DNA of 23,810 nucleotides, taken from positions 18,031-41,840 of the forward strand of contig DHWX01000097.1 of the NCBI GenBank assembly GCA_002413395.1, written 5' to 3'. Below, piece by piece: positions 23,209-23,810 of the stretch. The translations under genes and the position numbers were made by a program. Source of the DNA: Polaromonas sp. UBA5171 (GTDB lineage: Bacteria; Pseudomonadota; Gammaproteobacteria; Burkholderiales; Burkholderiaceae_C). The notes beneath the pieces are model-generated. The model worked only from the letters and a program-made list of their open reading frames with translations, was not told where the DNA came from and did no database searches. Every line of letters starts with the position of its first letter. The first letter of the stretch is position 1.

Positions 23209-23810
23209 ATGACCCCAGCACAAGTATTTGACGACATGGTCGCTCAAGGGGACATGGTGCTCGACAAGTTGGACCGCTGTGCGCGCGAGATGCCGCAGAA
23301 GGTTTACCTTCACTACGGCGAAGACGGCGTTCACATGACCTTCGCCGAAGTCAGGCAAGTCAGCGATCGTATCGCCGCAGGCCTCGCCGCGATGGGCTTG
23401 CAGCTCGGGCAGCCGGTCAGCGTGCTGACCCGTAATTCACTGATCAGTGCGCTCGCGATGTTCGCGATCTGGCGTGCCGGTGGCGTGTTCGCGCCAGTTA
23501 ACTTCAATTTTCGTGGCCCCCTGCTGTCGTATCAGTTGAACGATACGGCGCCATTTGTCCTCATCACCGATGTGTCGTTCGCAAGCGTACTGGCCGAGGT
23601 AGCTGACGAATTGAGCTTGAAGCGGTTAATCGTGTATACACCGAAGGCTGGAGACCATGACTTCAGCGAAGAATCGTTCGCCAAGGTCACACATGACTTC
23701 GAAGTCGTATCGTTCGAAAAATTGGAACTTCACGAAGGCCCGATCCCGCAGGTCGAGCGCGGCCCACTGGATGTCGCCAACATCATCTACACCTCGGGCA
23801 CGACGGGCCG
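23209..23810 (+). CDS. Acyl-CoA ligase / AMP-dependent synthetase, N-terminal part (cut by window end)
   Basis: The first 200 residues of a second class I adenylate-forming enzyme are present: LDRCAREMPQKVYLHYGEDGVHMTFAEV, then VSVLTRNSLISALAMFAIWRAGGVFAPVNFNFRGPLLSYQLNDTAP, and the P-loop IIYTSGTTGR at the right edge. The catalytic C-terminal domain is outside the window, so completeness cannot be judged. A very strong ribosome site AAGGAAGGAG (23191-23200) precedes the ATG at 23209. It is the last visible gene of the import arm and would activate the imported acid to its CoA thioester. It is not a close copy of the left-arm ligase: the N-terminal sequences are clearly different, so the two may act on different acids or steps. 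Confidence 0.92.
   Translation, partial: MTPAQVFDDMVAQGDMVLDKLDRCAREMPQKVYLHYGEDGVHMTFAEVRQVSDRIAAGLAAMGLQLGQPVSVLTRNSLISALAMFAIWRAGGVFAPVNFNFRGPLLSYQLNDTAPFVLITDVSFASVLAEVADELSLKRLIVYTPKAGDHDFSEESFAKVTHDFEVVSFEKLELHEGPIPQVERGPLDVANIIYTSGTTG

Noticed and set aside
1..23810. CRISPR arrays, tRNA or rRNA genes, riboswitches, prophage genes
   Set aside because: I looked for regularly spaced repeats, cloverleaf patterns and phage-type genes on both strands and saw none that could be supported.

Overview
The window reads as a chromosomal segment of a betaproteobacterium of the Comamonadaceae type (Polaromonas/Rhodoferax-like). That placement is inferred from the high GC content, a C-terminal IPTL sorting motif, a GC-rich 'gccccc...gggggc' intergenic repeat of the kind common in that family, and the overall gene flavour; no rRNA or marker gene is present to confirm it.

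Left part (1-6485): a truncated DUF3494 (ice-binding-like) surface protein with an Ig-like domain and an IPTL-CTERM tail runs off the left edge, and its signal peptide looks frameshifted. Next are a flavin-reductase-domain protein, a divergent TetR regulator overlapping a hotdog thioesterase gene, and a minus-strand run of housekeeping-type genes: an NDUFA9-like NAD(P)-binding protein, a glutathione S-transferase and the CCA-adding enzyme (cca).

Middle (6584-10140): a TetR regulator faces an AidB-like acyl-CoA dehydrogenase. Their shared intergenic region carries a good promoter, an 18-bp palindromic operator candidate and a 13-codon leader ORF whose stop overlaps the dehydrogenase start. After a strong bidirectional terminator lies the 3' third of a LivK-type amino-acid-binding protein gene. 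Its 5' part has been replaced by a truncated IS6-family transposase, so this is a recombination scar.

Right part (10165-23810): a two-armed locus around a third TetR gene (15238-15972). The left arm (minus strand) encodes an acyl-CoA ligase and a 1113-residue single-chain biotin-dependent acyl-CoA carboxylase (BC-BCCP-CT in one polypeptide). The right arm (plus strand) runs TetR, a stand-alone acyl-CoA carboxyltransferase beta subunit, a complete Dpp/Opp-type ABC importer (two ATPases, a binding protein, two permeases) and a second acyl-CoA ligase cut by the window end. Most junctions in the right arm overlap or nearly touch, so it is probably one transcript. The simplest reading is import of an organic acid or related molecule, activation to a CoA thioester, and carboxylation, all under one acyl-CoA-responsive-type repressor. 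The substrate cannot be read from sequence. This two-armed arrangement is the best candidate in the window for an undescribed pathway.
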